DNA from: Nocardia iowensis
GTDB taxonomy: Bacteria > Actinomycetota > Actinomycetes > Mycobacteriales > Mycobacteriaceae
Reading direction: 5' to 3'
Assembly (NCBI RefSeq): GCF_019222765.1
Contig: NZ_CP078145.1
Span: forward strand, 3,596,001-3,660,000
Length of the DNA stretch: 64,000 bases
How positions within the stretch are numbered: the first letter of the stretch is position 1; every line of letters begins with the position of its first letter. The translations under genes were made by a program, and so were the position numbers. The notes below the pieces were generated by a model. That model made no database searches. It had not been told where the DNA came from and saw only the letters and a program-made list of their open reading frames with translations. This document shows, piece after piece, positions 26,232-34,614 of this stretch.

Positions 26232-27224
26232 GTGGACGACGCCACCGCTCCTGCCGATATCGGCCCCGAGACCTTCATCGACATCTACACCCTCGCCACC
26301 CGGATCAAGGTGTGCGATGAGAAGTTTCGCTCCCTGGTGCTGGCCGGTCAGGTGAGCGCGCAGTATTACTCGCCGCGCGGGCAGGAGATCGTGTCCGCCT
26401 CGGTGGCGAGCGTGCTGCGGCGGGCGGACTACGTGGTGACCACCTACCGTGGCCTGCACGACCAGATCGCCAAAGGTGTTCCGCTGCGTGAACTCTGGGC
26501 GGAGTTCTTCGGCAAGGCGACCGGTGTGTGCAAGGGCAAGGGTGGCCCGATGCACATCACCCATCCCGCATCCGGCCTCATGGTGACCACCGGCATCGTC
26601 GGCAGCGGACTACCGATCGGCGCCGGCCTGGCCCTGGCCGCACAGCTGCGCGGCACCGACCAGGTCACGGTGGTGAACTTCGGCGACGGCGCCAGCAATA
26701 TCGGCGCTTTCCACGAGGCGTGCAACTTGGCGGGCCTGTGGAAGCTGCCGATCGTGTTCTGCTGCCACAACAATCTCTACGCCGAGCACACCTCCTACGC
26801 GGACGGGACCAGCGTGGAACGCATCGCCGACCGAGCGGCCTCGTACAACTTCCCCGGTGTGCGCGTGGACGGGAACGACCCGGCCCAGATGTACCGGGCC
26901 GCGAAAGCGGCGGTCGAACGCGCCCGCGCGGGGGATGGTCCGACCCTGATCGAGGCGATGACGTTCCGGTTCTACGGCCATCAGATGTCGGATCAGAACG
27001 AGTACATGGTCCCCGGTGAGCTGGACGCCGCGCGGGCGGCTGACCCGGTCCCGCGGTTGCGGGCGTGGCTCCTCGTCACCGGCATCGGCACCGAGGCCCA
27101 GCTCACCGGCATCGAGGCCGAGATCGCCGCCGAGGTCGAGCAGGCGTACCGGTTCGCGAGCGAATCCCCGGTGGCCGATCTCGCCGAGGCGCCCACCGAT
27201 GTCTATGAGGAGGCACTGGCATGA
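26232..27224 (+). CDS. Thiamine-diphosphate-dependent 2-oxoacid dehydrogenase E1, alpha subunit
   Basis: A protein of about 330 residues of the E1 alpha (PdhA/AcoA-like) family. The ThDP motif starts GDGASNIGAFHEACNLAG and ends in HNN. FYGHQMSD corresponds to the conserved phosphorylation-loop region, and GKGGPMHI is the substrate-channel segment. I place the start at GTG 26232, five bases after AGGA; GTG 26220 is an alternative adding four residues. Its stop overlaps the beta subunit start (ATGA). E1 would decarboxylate a 2-oxoacid and pass an acyl group to a lipoyl domain; a stand-alone lipoyl protein is encoded at 34329. No E2 or E3 gene is present nearby. Confidence 0.92.
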   Translation: MDDATAPADIGPETFIDIYTLATRIKVCDEKFRSLVLAGQVSAQYYSPRGQEIVSASVASVLRRADYVVTTYRGLHDQIAKGVPLRELWAEFFGKATGVCKGKGGPMHITHPASGLMVTTGIVGSGLPIGAGLALAAQLRGTDQVTVVNFGDGASNIGAFHEACNLAGLWKLPIVFCCHNNLYAEHTSYADGTSVERIADRAASYNFPGVRVDGNDPAQMYRAAKAAVERARAGDGPTLIEAMTFRFYGHQMSDQNEYMVPGELDAARAADPVPRLRAWLLVTGIGTEAQLTGIEAEIAAEVEQAYRFASESPVADLAEAPTDVYEEALA

Positions 27225-28246
27225 GTGATCCAGTGGTCGAGACACAACCGATGTTGGGATTCCAGGCGTTGGGCAGTGCCCTCGACGATGCACTTGGCCG
27301 TGATCCGTCGGTCTTCCTGCTGGGTGAGGATATCGCCGATCCGAGCGGTGGAGTATTCAAGGTCAGCGCCGGGCTATCCACCAAGTACGGCACGCACCGC
27401 GTTCGCGCCACACCGATCAGCGAGCAGGCGATCATGGGCGCGGCGGTGGGCGCGGCGGTGGCCGGTATGCGGCCGGTGGCCGAGATCATGCTGATGGACT
27501 TCCTGGCCGTGTGCCTGGACCAGTTGTCCAATCACGCGGCGAAATTGCGCTATATGTCCGGCGGGCAGACCGGCGTGCCGCTGACCGTGCGCTGCGCGGC
27601 CGGCGCCGGAATGCAGTTCGGCGCACAGCATTCGGAGATGCTCGAGGCGTGGCTGACCCACATTCCAGGGCTGAAGGTGGTCGTGCCAAGCAATCCGGCC
27701 GATGCCAAGGGCCTGCTGACCGCGTGCATCTTCGACCCGGATCCCTGTGTCGTGGTGGAGCAGAGCCTGCTGTATTTCGCGCCACCGCAACCGGTTCCGG
27801 TGGGACACCATGTGGTCGACCTCGGGGTGGCGGCGACGCCGCGGCCCGGCCGCGACCTCACCCTGATCTCCTACGGGCGACAGGTGCACGACGCGATTGC
27901 CGCGGCCGAGGCGCTGGCCGCCGATGGCATCGAGGCGGAGGTGATCGATCTGCGCTCGCTGGTCCCGCTGGACGAGCGGACCGTGCTGGAGTCGGTGGCC
28001 CGCACCCGCCATGCGGTGGTCGTGCACGAAGCGGTGCGCCGCAACGGTTTCGGTGCCGAACTCGCCGCATTGATCAGTGAAGCCCTGTTCGACGAGCTTG
28101 GTGCGCCGGTCGCACGCGTGACGGGGGCGAACACTCCGATCGCCTACGCCAAACCGCTCGAGGACGCGTTTCTGCCCAATCCCGACCGGATCATCAGCGC
28201 GGTGCGGACGACGTTGGCGCGCTCACGCAGCCGCGTCGTGCGGTGA
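27221..28246 (+). CDS. Thiamine-diphosphate-dependent 2-oxoacid dehydrogenase E1, beta subunit
   Basis: A 341-residue partner of the preceding subunit (PdhB/AcoB/BkdB-like). The conserved GEDIADPSGGVFKVSAGL, the TPISEQAIMGAAVGAAVAG segment with the ThDP-activating Glu, and FGAQHSEMLEAW are all clear, as is the C-terminal transketolase domain (DLRSLVPLDERTV, HEAVRRNGFG). The ATG overlaps the alpha stop; its own stop overlaps the ligase start (GTGA). Alpha-beta heterotetramers of this kind serve pyruvate, acetoin and branched-chain complexes; which 2-oxoacid applies here is not evident. Confidence 0.92.
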   Translation: MSDPVVETQPMLGFQALGSALDDALGRDPSVFLLGEDIADPSGGVFKVSAGLSTKYGTHRVRATPISEQAIMGAAVGAAVAGMRPVAEIMLMDFLAVCLDQLSNHAAKLRYMSGGQTGVPLTVRCAAGAGMQFGAQHSEMLEAWLTHIPGLKVVVPSNPADAKGLLTACIFDPDPCVVVEQSLLYFAPPQPVPVGHHVVDLGVAATPRPGRDLTLISYGRQVHDAIAAAEALAADGIEAEVIDLRSLVPLDERTVLESVARTRHAVVVHEAVRRNGFGAELAALISEALFDELGAPVARVTGANTPIAYAKPLEDAFLPNPDRIISAVRTTLARSRSRVVR

Positions 28247-29796
28247 GGAGCGTCGTGGCATACGGACTCGCCGCACTGGCGGCTCGGGCACCCGCTGCGG
28301 TGGCCGTCACCGATGAGGTGACCGAATGGACGTGGCCGCAATTGAATTCGATGGTCAACCGGCTCGCGAACTGGTTGCTGTCAGCCGGGATCGGCGAGGG
28401 GCAACGGGTTGCGGTGATGGCCGAGAACAGCGCGCACACGGCGCTGGCGCACCTGGCCGTCACCTTCGCGGGCAAGTCGGTGGTGCCGATCAACTTCCAG
28501 CTCACCGCCGCGGAGGTGCGCCACATCCTCGCCGACGGCGCTGTGCATACGGTGCTGTGCAGTGCCCGGACGGCACCGGTCGCGCGGGCGGCCTCATCGA
28601 CGGTTCGCGTGATCGCCTGGGGTGCTGAGGAATCCGATGGCGTCTGGGCCTTGGAGCAGATCCTCGCGACGATGCCCGAGACCGAGATCTCCGATCGGAT
28701 CGCACCGGCCGCGCCGTTGTACTACACCTCCGGCACCACCGGGGTACCGAAAGGGGTGCGGCTGCCCGAGCAGATGTTTCCCGGCGGGGATTCGATGGTC
28801 GAGCATGTCCGGCGCATCGAGCAGTCCCCGGTGCGGCCAACGGGTAAGCACCTCATCGTCGGGCCGATGCACCATACGGGCCCGATCGGTGGGGTGCGCG
28901 GGCTCTGCGTCGGCGTGCCACTCGTCGTACTGCGCAAGTTCGACGCAGAGACGGTGCTGCGGCTGATCCACGAGCACCGTATCGAGACCACGATGATGGT
29001 GCCCACGCATTTCTCCCGGCTGCTGAACCTGCCCGCGGACATCCGGAATCGGTTCGATGTCAGCAGTATTCGCACAATAGTGCACACCGGCGCGGCGTGC
29101 CCCGTGCACGTCAAGCGGGCAATGATCGACTGGTTCGGGCCCGTGCTGCGGGAGGCCTACGGTTCGACCGAGGTCGGCACTGTCACCTTCATCGACTCCG
29201 AGCAGTGGCTGGCACACCCGGGATCGGTGGGCAAAGCGCTGCCGGGCTACGAGCTCAGCATCCGCGATGAACAGGGAAAGGTACTTGGGCCGGGGCAGAG
29301 CGGACTGGTGTGTGTACGGTCCACGATCGGCGCGCACCCGGAATACCACAACGATCCGGACAAGACGCGCCGCGGCTACGTCGCCGACGAGGTGTTCGCG
29401 GTCGGCGAGATCGGCTACCTCGACGCCGAGGGGTACCTGTACTTGACCGATCGCGCGTCGGACATGGTCGTCAGCGGTGGGGTGAACATTTACCCGGCCG
29501 AGTCCGAGGCCGTATTGCGTACCCATCCCGGCGTGCTCGATGTCGCCGTGATCGGCATCCCGCACGCCGACCTCGGTGAGCAGCTGTGCGCGCTCGTGCT
29601 GGCCGATGCCGACCCGCCGTCGTCGGCCGATCTCGCCCAGTGGTGCCGAGACCGGTTGGCGCACTACAAATGTCCGTCGTTGTTCGAATTCGTCGATACC
29701 GATCTGCGGACGGCGATGGGCAAGCTCGACAAACGCAGGCTGCGTGCGTGGTATCTGTCGGCACGCGATTCCGTCGCCGCGGGGGGTGCGGTGTGA
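28243..29796 (+). CDS. Acyl-CoA synthetase (AMP-forming, ANL superfamily)
   Basis: A 517-residue adenylate-forming ligase that activates a carboxylate through an acyl-AMP to a CoA thioester. Motifs in order: YYTSGTTGVPKGV (P-loop), YGSTEVG, GEIGYLDAEGYLYLTDRASDMVVSGGVNIYPAE (hinge and A8 region) and the C-terminal catalytic Lys in TAMGKLDKR. The GTG at 28243 overlaps the E1 beta stop; a GTG at 28255 preceded by GAGGAG is an alternative start. It resembles the FadD-type enzymes of steroid and terpenoid catabolism more than acetate-type ligases. It probably activates the acid made by the aldehyde dehydrogenase and feeds the following acyl-CoA dehydrogenases. Confidence 0.92.
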   Translation: MRSVVAYGLAALAARAPAAVAVTDEVTEWTWPQLNSMVNRLANWLLSAGIGEGQRVAVMAENSAHTALAHLAVTFAGKSVVPINFQLTAAEVRHILADGAVHTVLCSARTAPVARAASSTVRVIAWGAEESDGVWALEQILATMPETEISDRIAPAAPLYYTSGTTGVPKGVRLPEQMFPGGDSMVEHVRRIEQSPVRPTGKHLIVGPMHHTGPIGGVRGLCVGVPLVVLRKFDAETVLRLIHEHRIETTMMVPTHFSRLLNLPADIRNRFDVSSIRTIVHTGAACPVHVKRAMIDWFGPVLREAYGSTEVGTVTFIDSEQWLAHPGSVGKALPGYELSIRDEQGKVLGPGQSGLVCVRSTIGAHPEYHNDPDKTRRGYVADEVFAVGEIGYLDAEGYLYLTDRASDMVVSGGVNIYPAESEAVLRTHPGVLDVAVIGIPHADLGEQLCALVLADADPPSSADLAQWCRDRLAHYKCPSLFEFVDTDLRTAMGKLDKRRLRAWYLSARDSVAAGGAV

Positions 29797-30911
29797 GTAT
29801 CGCCGAGGTCGATATTCCGCCGCTGTTCGAGTTCACCGCCGAACACGCCGCGCTGCGCGCGATGCTGCGGCAGTGGCTGGCCACCGCGGACCGCAGCGAA
29901 TCGGCGCTCGGGTGGGAAAGCCTGTGCGCCGATGCCGGGATCGGCGAGTTGCTGTTCGGTGGCGAGGCGGGCGAACCGGCTGGTACCGCCATCGATGTGG
30001 CCGTGCTGGCGGAGGAATCCGGTGCGGCACTGTACGGCGGCCCACTGCTGTCGAGCGCCGTCGCGGGCGCGCTGGCTATAGCGGCGCGCGACGAGGAATG
30101 GCCCGCGATTGCCCGGTTGCGCACCGGATCCTCGACGATCGCGGTGGCCAACGCGCTGTTGGATGGTCCCGACGCCACCTCCGCAATCCGCGAGACGGGC
30201 TCCGCGTGCGTGTCGGGCCGAATCGAGCCGGTGTGGGACATCACCGGAGCCGCACTGATCCTGTGCCCGGTCATGAATGACACCACCAATCCGCCTGCGC
30301 TTGCGATGTTGTCCACCGCTTCGGCCGAAGTCGCCGTCACGGAACTTGCCGGACTCGATCTGTCCCGGCCGCTGGGCCGAGTCGAATGCGCTGCCGCGCA
30401 GCCGGAGTTCATCCTGGACGGCGAACCGGCGCGGCACGCGGTCGCGGCTATGCGGTCGCGCGCGCGGCTGGTATTGGCCACCGAATCGCTTGGCATCGCG
30501 CAACACGTGCTGGACGAGACCGTCGGATACGCCGGGCGGCGAGTGCAATTCGGCCGGACGATCGGATCGTTCCAAGCGGTCGCGCATCGACTGGCGGACC
30601 TGGCGGCGTCGGTCGAGCTGGCCCGCTCGGCGGTGTACGGCGCGGCGTGGGCACTGACTGCCGAGCCGGACGCGCTCGACACCGAGATCGACCTCGCGGT
30701 GGCCGCCGCACTGGCCGGTGACACCGCCGTCACCGTCGCCAAGTCCGCGGTGCAGCTGCATGGCGGTATCGCCATCACCTGGGAGCACTGGGCGCATCGC
30801 TACCTGCGCCGCGCCAACACCCTCGCCGCGCTGACCGGCGGTGCTCGGCACTACCGCACACACCTCGCCGCACTGATCGATCGCAGGGACGGCCATGACG
30901 AACAATACTGA
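29793..30911 (+). CDS. Acyl-CoA dehydrogenase family protein, subunit 1
   Basis: A 372-residue acyl-CoA dehydrogenase fold protein. The N-terminal helical domain is short and divergent. The middle has RLVLATESLGIAQHVLDETVGYAGRRVQFGRTIGSFQAVAHRLADL, and the C-terminal FAD-contact segment is AVQLHGGIAITWEHWAHRYLRRA. The start GTG 29793 overlaps the ligase stop. It lies directly before, and overlaps, a second acyl-CoA dehydrogenase gene. Paired genes of this sort (FadE28/FadE29, ChsE1/ChsE2) make alpha2beta2 enzymes in actinobacterial sterol side-chain degradation, where one subunit supplies less of the active site. That arrangement is inferred here. Confidence 0.9.
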   Translation: MSIAEVDIPPLFEFTAEHAALRAMLRQWLATADRSESALGWESLCADAGIGELLFGGEAGEPAGTAIDVAVLAEESGAALYGGPLLSSAVAGALAIAARDEEWPAIARLRTGSSTIAVANALLDGPDATSAIRETGSACVSGRIEPVWDITGAALILCPVMNDTTNPPALAMLSTASAEVAVTELAGLDLSRPLGRVECAAAQPEFILDGEPARHAVAAMRSRARLVLATESLGIAQHVLDETVGYAGRRVQFGRTIGSFQAVAHRLADLAASVELARSAVYGAAWALTAEPDALDTEIDLAVAAALAGDTAVTVAKSAVQLHGGIAITWEHWAHRYLRRANTLAALTGGARHYRTHLAALIDRRDGHDEQY

Positions 30912-32145
30912 GGAACTTGCGGACTTCCGGCGGGAAGTCACCGAATGGGTCCGCGCCACGCTGCCGCAGCGGTGGTTGGCGGTGATCGAATCGGGTTCTG
31001 TCGAAACCGATTTGGCGCTCGCCGACCCGACGGCGGCCGCACCATGGTTCGTCGCGTTGACCGAGCGCGGCTGGACCGCGCCACAGTGGCCGCGCGAGCA
31101 CGGCGGCGCGGGCTTGGACGCTGAGCACAGCGACGTGGTGCGAACCGTCCTGGCGCAGTACCGCGCCGATCTACCGGTACAGCATTTCGTGCCCATCACC
31201 CTGGTCGGGCCGGGCATCATTGCCTGGGGCACCGACGAACAGCGGCGCCGCTACCTCCCCGGCATCGTCTCCGGAACCGACATGTGGTGCCAGTTGTTCA
31301 GCGAACCGGGCGCGGGTTCGGACCTCGCCGCGCTGGCCACTCGGGCGATCGCCACCGATGACGGGCACTGGATTGTGCACGGGCAGAAGGTCTGGAGCTC
31401 GTTCGCCGACCGCTCACGGTACGGTCTGCTCTTGGCCCGCACCGATCCGGATCGGCCCAAGAACGCGGGAATCACCTGCTTTTTGCTCGATATGAGCTCG
31501 CCCGGTGTCGCGGTGCGGCCCTTGCGCCAGATTACCGGCGGCGAGCACTTCTGCGAGGTGTTCCTCGATCAGGTAGCGGTGCCCGACAGTGCCCGCCTCG
31601 GCCCGGTACACGAGGGCTGGCGAGTGGCGTTGTCGGCGCTCAATGCGGAGCGGTCCGGACTGTCCGGTGGCTCGGACGCCGGTGGCGTCGCCCTCGGGCC
31701 GGTCATCGAACTCGCCCGCCGCCGTGGCCGGTGGCAGGTGGAGTCGGAGCGCGACCGGCTGGTCGCGCTCATCGCCACCGAACGCGCCCTCGCCCTGACC
31801 AACCTCCGAAATCGCGCGGCGGCACCGCGTTCCGGCACCAGCGCGGCGGGCTCGATCACCAAACTGGTGCAATCAGAGCTGTCGCAGCGCATTGCCGAGA
31901 TCCGGTTCGAACTGGCCGGTCCGCAGGCGGCGTACTGGGACGAGGGCGAACCCGGACTGGTCACCGAGGCTGGAGCCGAACCGATCGGGGATGCCGCCTA
32001 CGGTCTACTCGATAGCCGCCGCCTCACCATAGCGGGTGGCACCTCGGAAATTCAGCGCGGCATCATCGCCCATCGCGTGCTCGGCCTCGAGCGCGAACCC
32101 GACCCCGACCGAGGCCGACCCTGGCGCGAACTGCGGCGTGGCTGA
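30895..32145 (+). CDS. Acyl-CoA dehydrogenase family protein, subunit 2
   Basis: A 416-residue acyl-CoA dehydrogenase with a more complete N-terminal domain than its neighbour: WTAPQWPREHGGAGL, WCQLFSEPGAGSDLAALATRA (FAD binding), WIVHGQKVWSS, and the C-terminal TIAGGTSEIQRGIIAHRVLGL. The ATG at 30895 overlaps the previous gene by 17 bases, consistent with coupled synthesis of a two-subunit enzyme. It introduces an alpha,beta double bond into a CoA thioester, the first step of side-chain beta-oxidation. No enoyl-CoA hydratase of standard type is found in this operon. Confidence 0.92.
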   Translation: MTNNTEELADFRREVTEWVRATLPQRWLAVIESGSVETDLALADPTAAAPWFVALTERGWTAPQWPREHGGAGLDAEHSDVVRTVLAQYRADLPVQHFVPITLVGPGIIAWGTDEQRRRYLPGIVSGTDMWCQLFSEPGAGSDLAALATRAIATDDGHWIVHGQKVWSSFADRSRYGLLLARTDPDRPKNAGITCFLLDMSSPGVAVRPLRQITGGEHFCEVFLDQVAVPDSARLGPVHEGWRVALSALNAERSGLSGGSDAGGVALGPVIELARRRGRWQVESERDRLVALIATERALALTNLRNRAAAPRSGTSAAGSITKLVQSELSQRIAEIRFELAGPQAAYWDEGEPGLVTEAGAEPIGDAAYGLLDSRRLTIAGGTSEIQRGIIAHRVLGLEREPDPDRGRPWRELRRG

Positions 32146-32527
32146 GCGGGATTCGACTGTGGACGCCTCGACGCCAGCCCAACCGCCGACGGTAACCGTG
32201 CGACCATCCGGCGCGAGATTCCCCGCCGGTGCGGGCCAGGCCATCATGTCGGCCGGGGTCGCCGCGGGATACCGATGGCCAACCATCTGCGGCGGCAAGG
32301 GCGACTGCCGCGTCTGCTTCATCGAGGTGCTCGAAAATCCCGAGCACCTATCGGAGCCCGAACCCGCTGAGGCGCAGGCTATTCGGGAGATCACCAACAC
32401 CCTGGGGCGGCGGGCCGGACAGGTCCGGCTGGCCTGTCAGGCGGTAGTGCACGGCGATGTCGTGGTGCACAAGCGCGGGGTCCGCCCCGCAACGCGCAAC
32501 AACACCGAAGGAGGTGACCTGCCATGA
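32138..32527 (+). CDS. [2Fe-2S] ferredoxin, adrenodoxin-like cysteine spacing
   Basis: A 129-residue beta-grasp ferredoxin. Cluster ligands are Cys51, Cys57, Cys60 (CGGKGDCRVC, C-x5-C-x2-C) and Cys100 (VRLACQA). The N-terminal 18 residues are a low-complexity extension and the C-terminus has a basic tail. The GTG at 32138 overlaps the preceding stop by eight bases and is placed just before the domain. Its stop overlaps the next start (ATGA). It is a candidate electron donor for the Rieske oxygenase at 24771 or the P450; no reductase gene is seen alongside. Confidence 0.88.
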   Translation: MAERDSTVDASTPAQPPTVTVRPSGARFPAGAGQAIMSAGVAAGYRWPTICGGKGDCRVCFIEVLENPEHLSEPEPAEAQAIREITNTLGRRAGQVRLACQAVVHGDVVVHKRGVRPATRNNTEGGDLP

Positions 32528-32952
32528 CCGTCGAGCCGATCGACCCACACATCATGGAATGGCACGAGGGCAGGCCCCGGCTGCTCGGCTGCCGATGCCG
32601 AACCTGTGCCGAGACCAACTTCCCCGCTCAGGATTCGTGCCGACGCTGCGGCGGAGCCGAGGTCGCCGTGGTGCCGCTGGCCGAACACGGCACGCTGTGG
32701 AGCTGGACAATACAGCGCTTCGCACCGCCCAGTCCGCCATATGTGCCACAAGCCGAGCCGTTCGAGCCGTTCGGGATCGGCTACGTCGAACTGCCCGGAG
32801 AAGTTATCGTGGAAACTTTGCTGACCGAGGCGGACGCGACCGCCCTGCGAATCGGTATGCCGATGCGGCTGACGGTCCTCGAAGTGCCGACCCACTGTGG
32901 CGCGCAGGCAGCAACATTCGCCTTCGCCCCAGTGATCGAGGGAGAACGCTGA
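32524..32952 (+). CDS. DUF35 (Zn-ribbon/OB-fold) protein
   Basis: A 142-residue protein. An N-terminal helix (IMEWHEGRPRLLG) is followed by a zinc ribbon (Cys in GCRCRTC and DSCRRCGG) and an OB-fold (LWSWTIQRFAPPSPPY, PFGIGYVELPG). Small proteins of this family bind CoA and partner a thiolase-like subunit encoded next door, as ChsH2-DUF35 does with Ltp2 in sterol side-chain retro-aldol cleavage. The gene overlaps the ferredoxin by four bases and the thiolase-like gene by one (TGATG), so the pair is surely co-translated. A role as partner of the next protein is a strong inference. Confidence 0.88.
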   Translation: MTVEPIDPHIMEWHEGRPRLLGCRCRTCAETNFPAQDSCRRCGGAEVAVVPLAEHGTLWSWTIQRFAPPSPPYVPQAEPFEPFGIGYVELPGEVIVETLLTEADATALRIGMPMRLTVLEVPTHCGAQAATFAFAPVIEGER

Positions 32953-34100
32953 TGCCGAACGAGGTTGCGATCATCGGCATCGGCTGCACGCCGTTCGGCC
33001 GATATCAGGACACCACGGTTCGCCGCGAAGCCGTCCGCGCGATCCAGCGCGCACTCGCCGACGCCCAGGTGTCCTGGGCCGATATCGAGTACGCGGTGGG
33101 CGGCAGCATGTCCGGCGGTTCCGCGGACACCCTGGTCGCCGAACTCGGCTTCACCGGCGTGCCGTTCCTCAACGTGTTCAACGGATGCGCAACCGGCAGC
33201 AGTTCGCTCAGCGCGGCGGTACACGCCATCACCTCCGGTGCCGCCGAACTCGCGCTGGTGGTCGGATTCGATTCGCATCCGCGGGGCGCATTCGCGATCC
33301 AGCCCGAGCAGCTGGGCCTTGGCCAGTGGTACGGCAGCACCGGACTAGCGGTCACCGCACAGTTCTTCGCCCTGAAGATCCAGCGGTATCTGCATGAACA
33401 CGCGCTGCCGACGCGCCTGCTGAGCTCCGTGGCCGCCAAAGCATTCCGCAATGGCGCACAGAATCCGAACGCATGGCGGCGTAAACCGCTGTCCGAAGCC
33501 GACATAGACCGATCCCCGATGCTCAGCGACCCACTGCGCCAATACATGCTGTGCTCGCCAGGAGATGGGGCCTGCGCACTCGTACTCTGCGCTGGCGAGC
33601 GGGCGAAGTCATTGCGGCCCGACCCGGTCTACATCGCTGCCACGGCGGTGCGCACCCGGCGACCCGGGTCGTTCGAGGTGCTGAGTCCGTCGCTGTCGAT
33701 CGACCGGGGAAACAGCCCCTCAGTCGACGCGGCCCGCGCCGCGTTCGAACAGGCCGGAATCGGCCCGCACGAAGTGGAGCTGGCCCAACTGCAGGACACC
33801 GACGCCGGAGCGGAGCTGATTCACCTGGCCGAGACCGGGTTATGCGCCCACGGAGAGCAAACCGAACTGATCGAGCGCGGCGCCACCGAGATCGAGGGAG
33901 CGCTGCCGGTCAACACCGACGGCGGCTGCCTGGCCAACGGAGAACCGATCGGCGCGTCCGGACTACGCCAGATCCACGAGAACGTGCTGCAACTGCGCGG
34001 GACCGCGGGCGTACGTCAGCTGCCCGTCCGCCCGCTGGTCGCCTTCTCCCACGTCTACGGAGCACCCGGCCTGAGCGGCTGCACCATCCTGACCCGGTGA
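32952..34100 (+). CDS. Thiolase-fold lipid-transfer-type protein, possible retro-aldolase
   Basis: A 382-residue SCP2/Ltp-type thiolase homologue. The N-terminal Cys region is NGCATGSSSL (Cys79). The segment that normally reads GHP is NTDGGCLANGEPIGASG, with Glu331 in place of the catalytic His. The C-terminus is SHVYGAPGLSGCTIL. Loss of the His, together with the adjacent DUF35 protein, argues against simple thiolysis and for a carbon-carbon lyase such as the Ltp2 retro-aldolase of sterol catabolism. The ATG at 32952 shares a base with the DUF35 stop and gives the right N-terminus (NEVAIIGIGCTPFG). Expected action: split a beta-hydroxyacyl-CoA into an aldehyde or ketone and a shorter acyl-CoA. 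Confidence 0.87.
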   Translation: MPNEVAIIGIGCTPFGRYQDTTVRREAVRAIQRALADAQVSWADIEYAVGGSMSGGSADTLVAELGFTGVPFLNVFNGCATGSSSLSAAVHAITSGAAELALVVGFDSHPRGAFAIQPEQLGLGQWYGSTGLAVTAQFFALKIQRYLHEHALPTRLLSSVAAKAFRNGAQNPNAWRRKPLSEADIDRSPMLSDPLRQYMLCSPGDGACALVLCAGERAKSLRPDPVYIAATAVRTRRPGSFEVLSPSLSIDRGNSPSVDAARAAFEQAGIGPHEVELAQLQDTDAGAELIHLAETGLCAHGEQTELIERGATEIEGALPVNTDGGCLANGEPIGASGLRQIHENVLQLRGTAGVRQLPVRPLVAFSHVYGAPGLSGCTILTR

Positions 34101-34114
34101 TCGAAAGGAACAGC

Positions 34115-34318
34115 GTGGAAGTTGCCGTTGACCGCGAATTATGTGTGGGGCACGGCGTGTGCGAATCGATCGCCGCGGATCTTTTCGCCGTCGGCGACGA
34201 CGGCACCGTGCAGATCTTGCGCACCGAGATTCCGGCCGAACTGGCCGCCGCGGCGGCGACCGCAGTGGCCGGCTGCCCCACTCGGGCGCTGCGCCTCGTC
34301 ACCCGAAACAGCCAGTAA
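34115..34318 (+). CDS. P450-type ferredoxin ([3Fe-4S], CxxHxxC)
   Basis: A 67-residue ferredoxin: Cys10-x2-His13-x2-Cys16 (CVGHGVC) and Cys54-Pro55. This short form with a CxxHxxC motif is the type that serves bacterial cytochromes P450. The GTG at 34115 follows GAAAGGAA. It is in the divergent operon to the P450 at 22583 and is the natural candidate partner. A ferredoxin reductase gene is absent from the window. Confidence 0.9.
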   Translation: MEVAVDRELCVGHGVCESIAADLFAVGDDGTVQILRTEIPAELAAAAATAVAGCPTRALRLVTRNSQ

Positions 34319-34328
34319 AGGAAACGAA

Positions 34329-34559
34329 TTGGACATCAAAATGCCCAAGCTCGACGTCTCGATGACCGCGGGCACCTTCATGGGGTGGCTCGTCCCGGAC
34401 GGAAGCGCCGTTGCGGCGGGCGAACCGCTCTACTCGGTGGGCACCGACAAGGTCGAAACCGAGATTCCGGCCCCCCGTGACGGTGTGCTGCGCTACGGCG
34501 CCGCGGAGGCCGACATCGATTACCCCGTTGGCACCACACTCGGCGTGCTCGAGTCTTGA
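34329..34559 (+). CDS. Stand-alone lipoyl-domain protein
   Basis: A 76-residue biotinyl/lipoyl domain and nothing else. It begins DIKMPKLDVSMTAGTFMGWLVPDG and carries the lipoylation site in VGTDKVETEIPAP (Lys41). The start is TTG at 34329, nine bases after AAAGGA; ATG 34341 is too late for the first strand. Normally this domain is the N-terminal part of an E2 acyltransferase. Here it is separate and there is no E2 catalytic gene nearby. It is presumably the acyl carrier for the E1 alpha/beta proteins of the same operon, with E2/E3 functions supplied elsewhere or not needed. Confidence 0.88.
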   Translation: MDIKMPKLDVSMTAGTFMGWLVPDGSAVAAGEPLYSVGTDKVETEIPAPRDGVLRYGAAEADIDYPVGTTLGVLES

Positions 34560-34614
34560 GTACCCCACTTCGGACAGCGGTGTGCTGGCACCGCAAATAC
34601 CTGGGAGCGAACCA

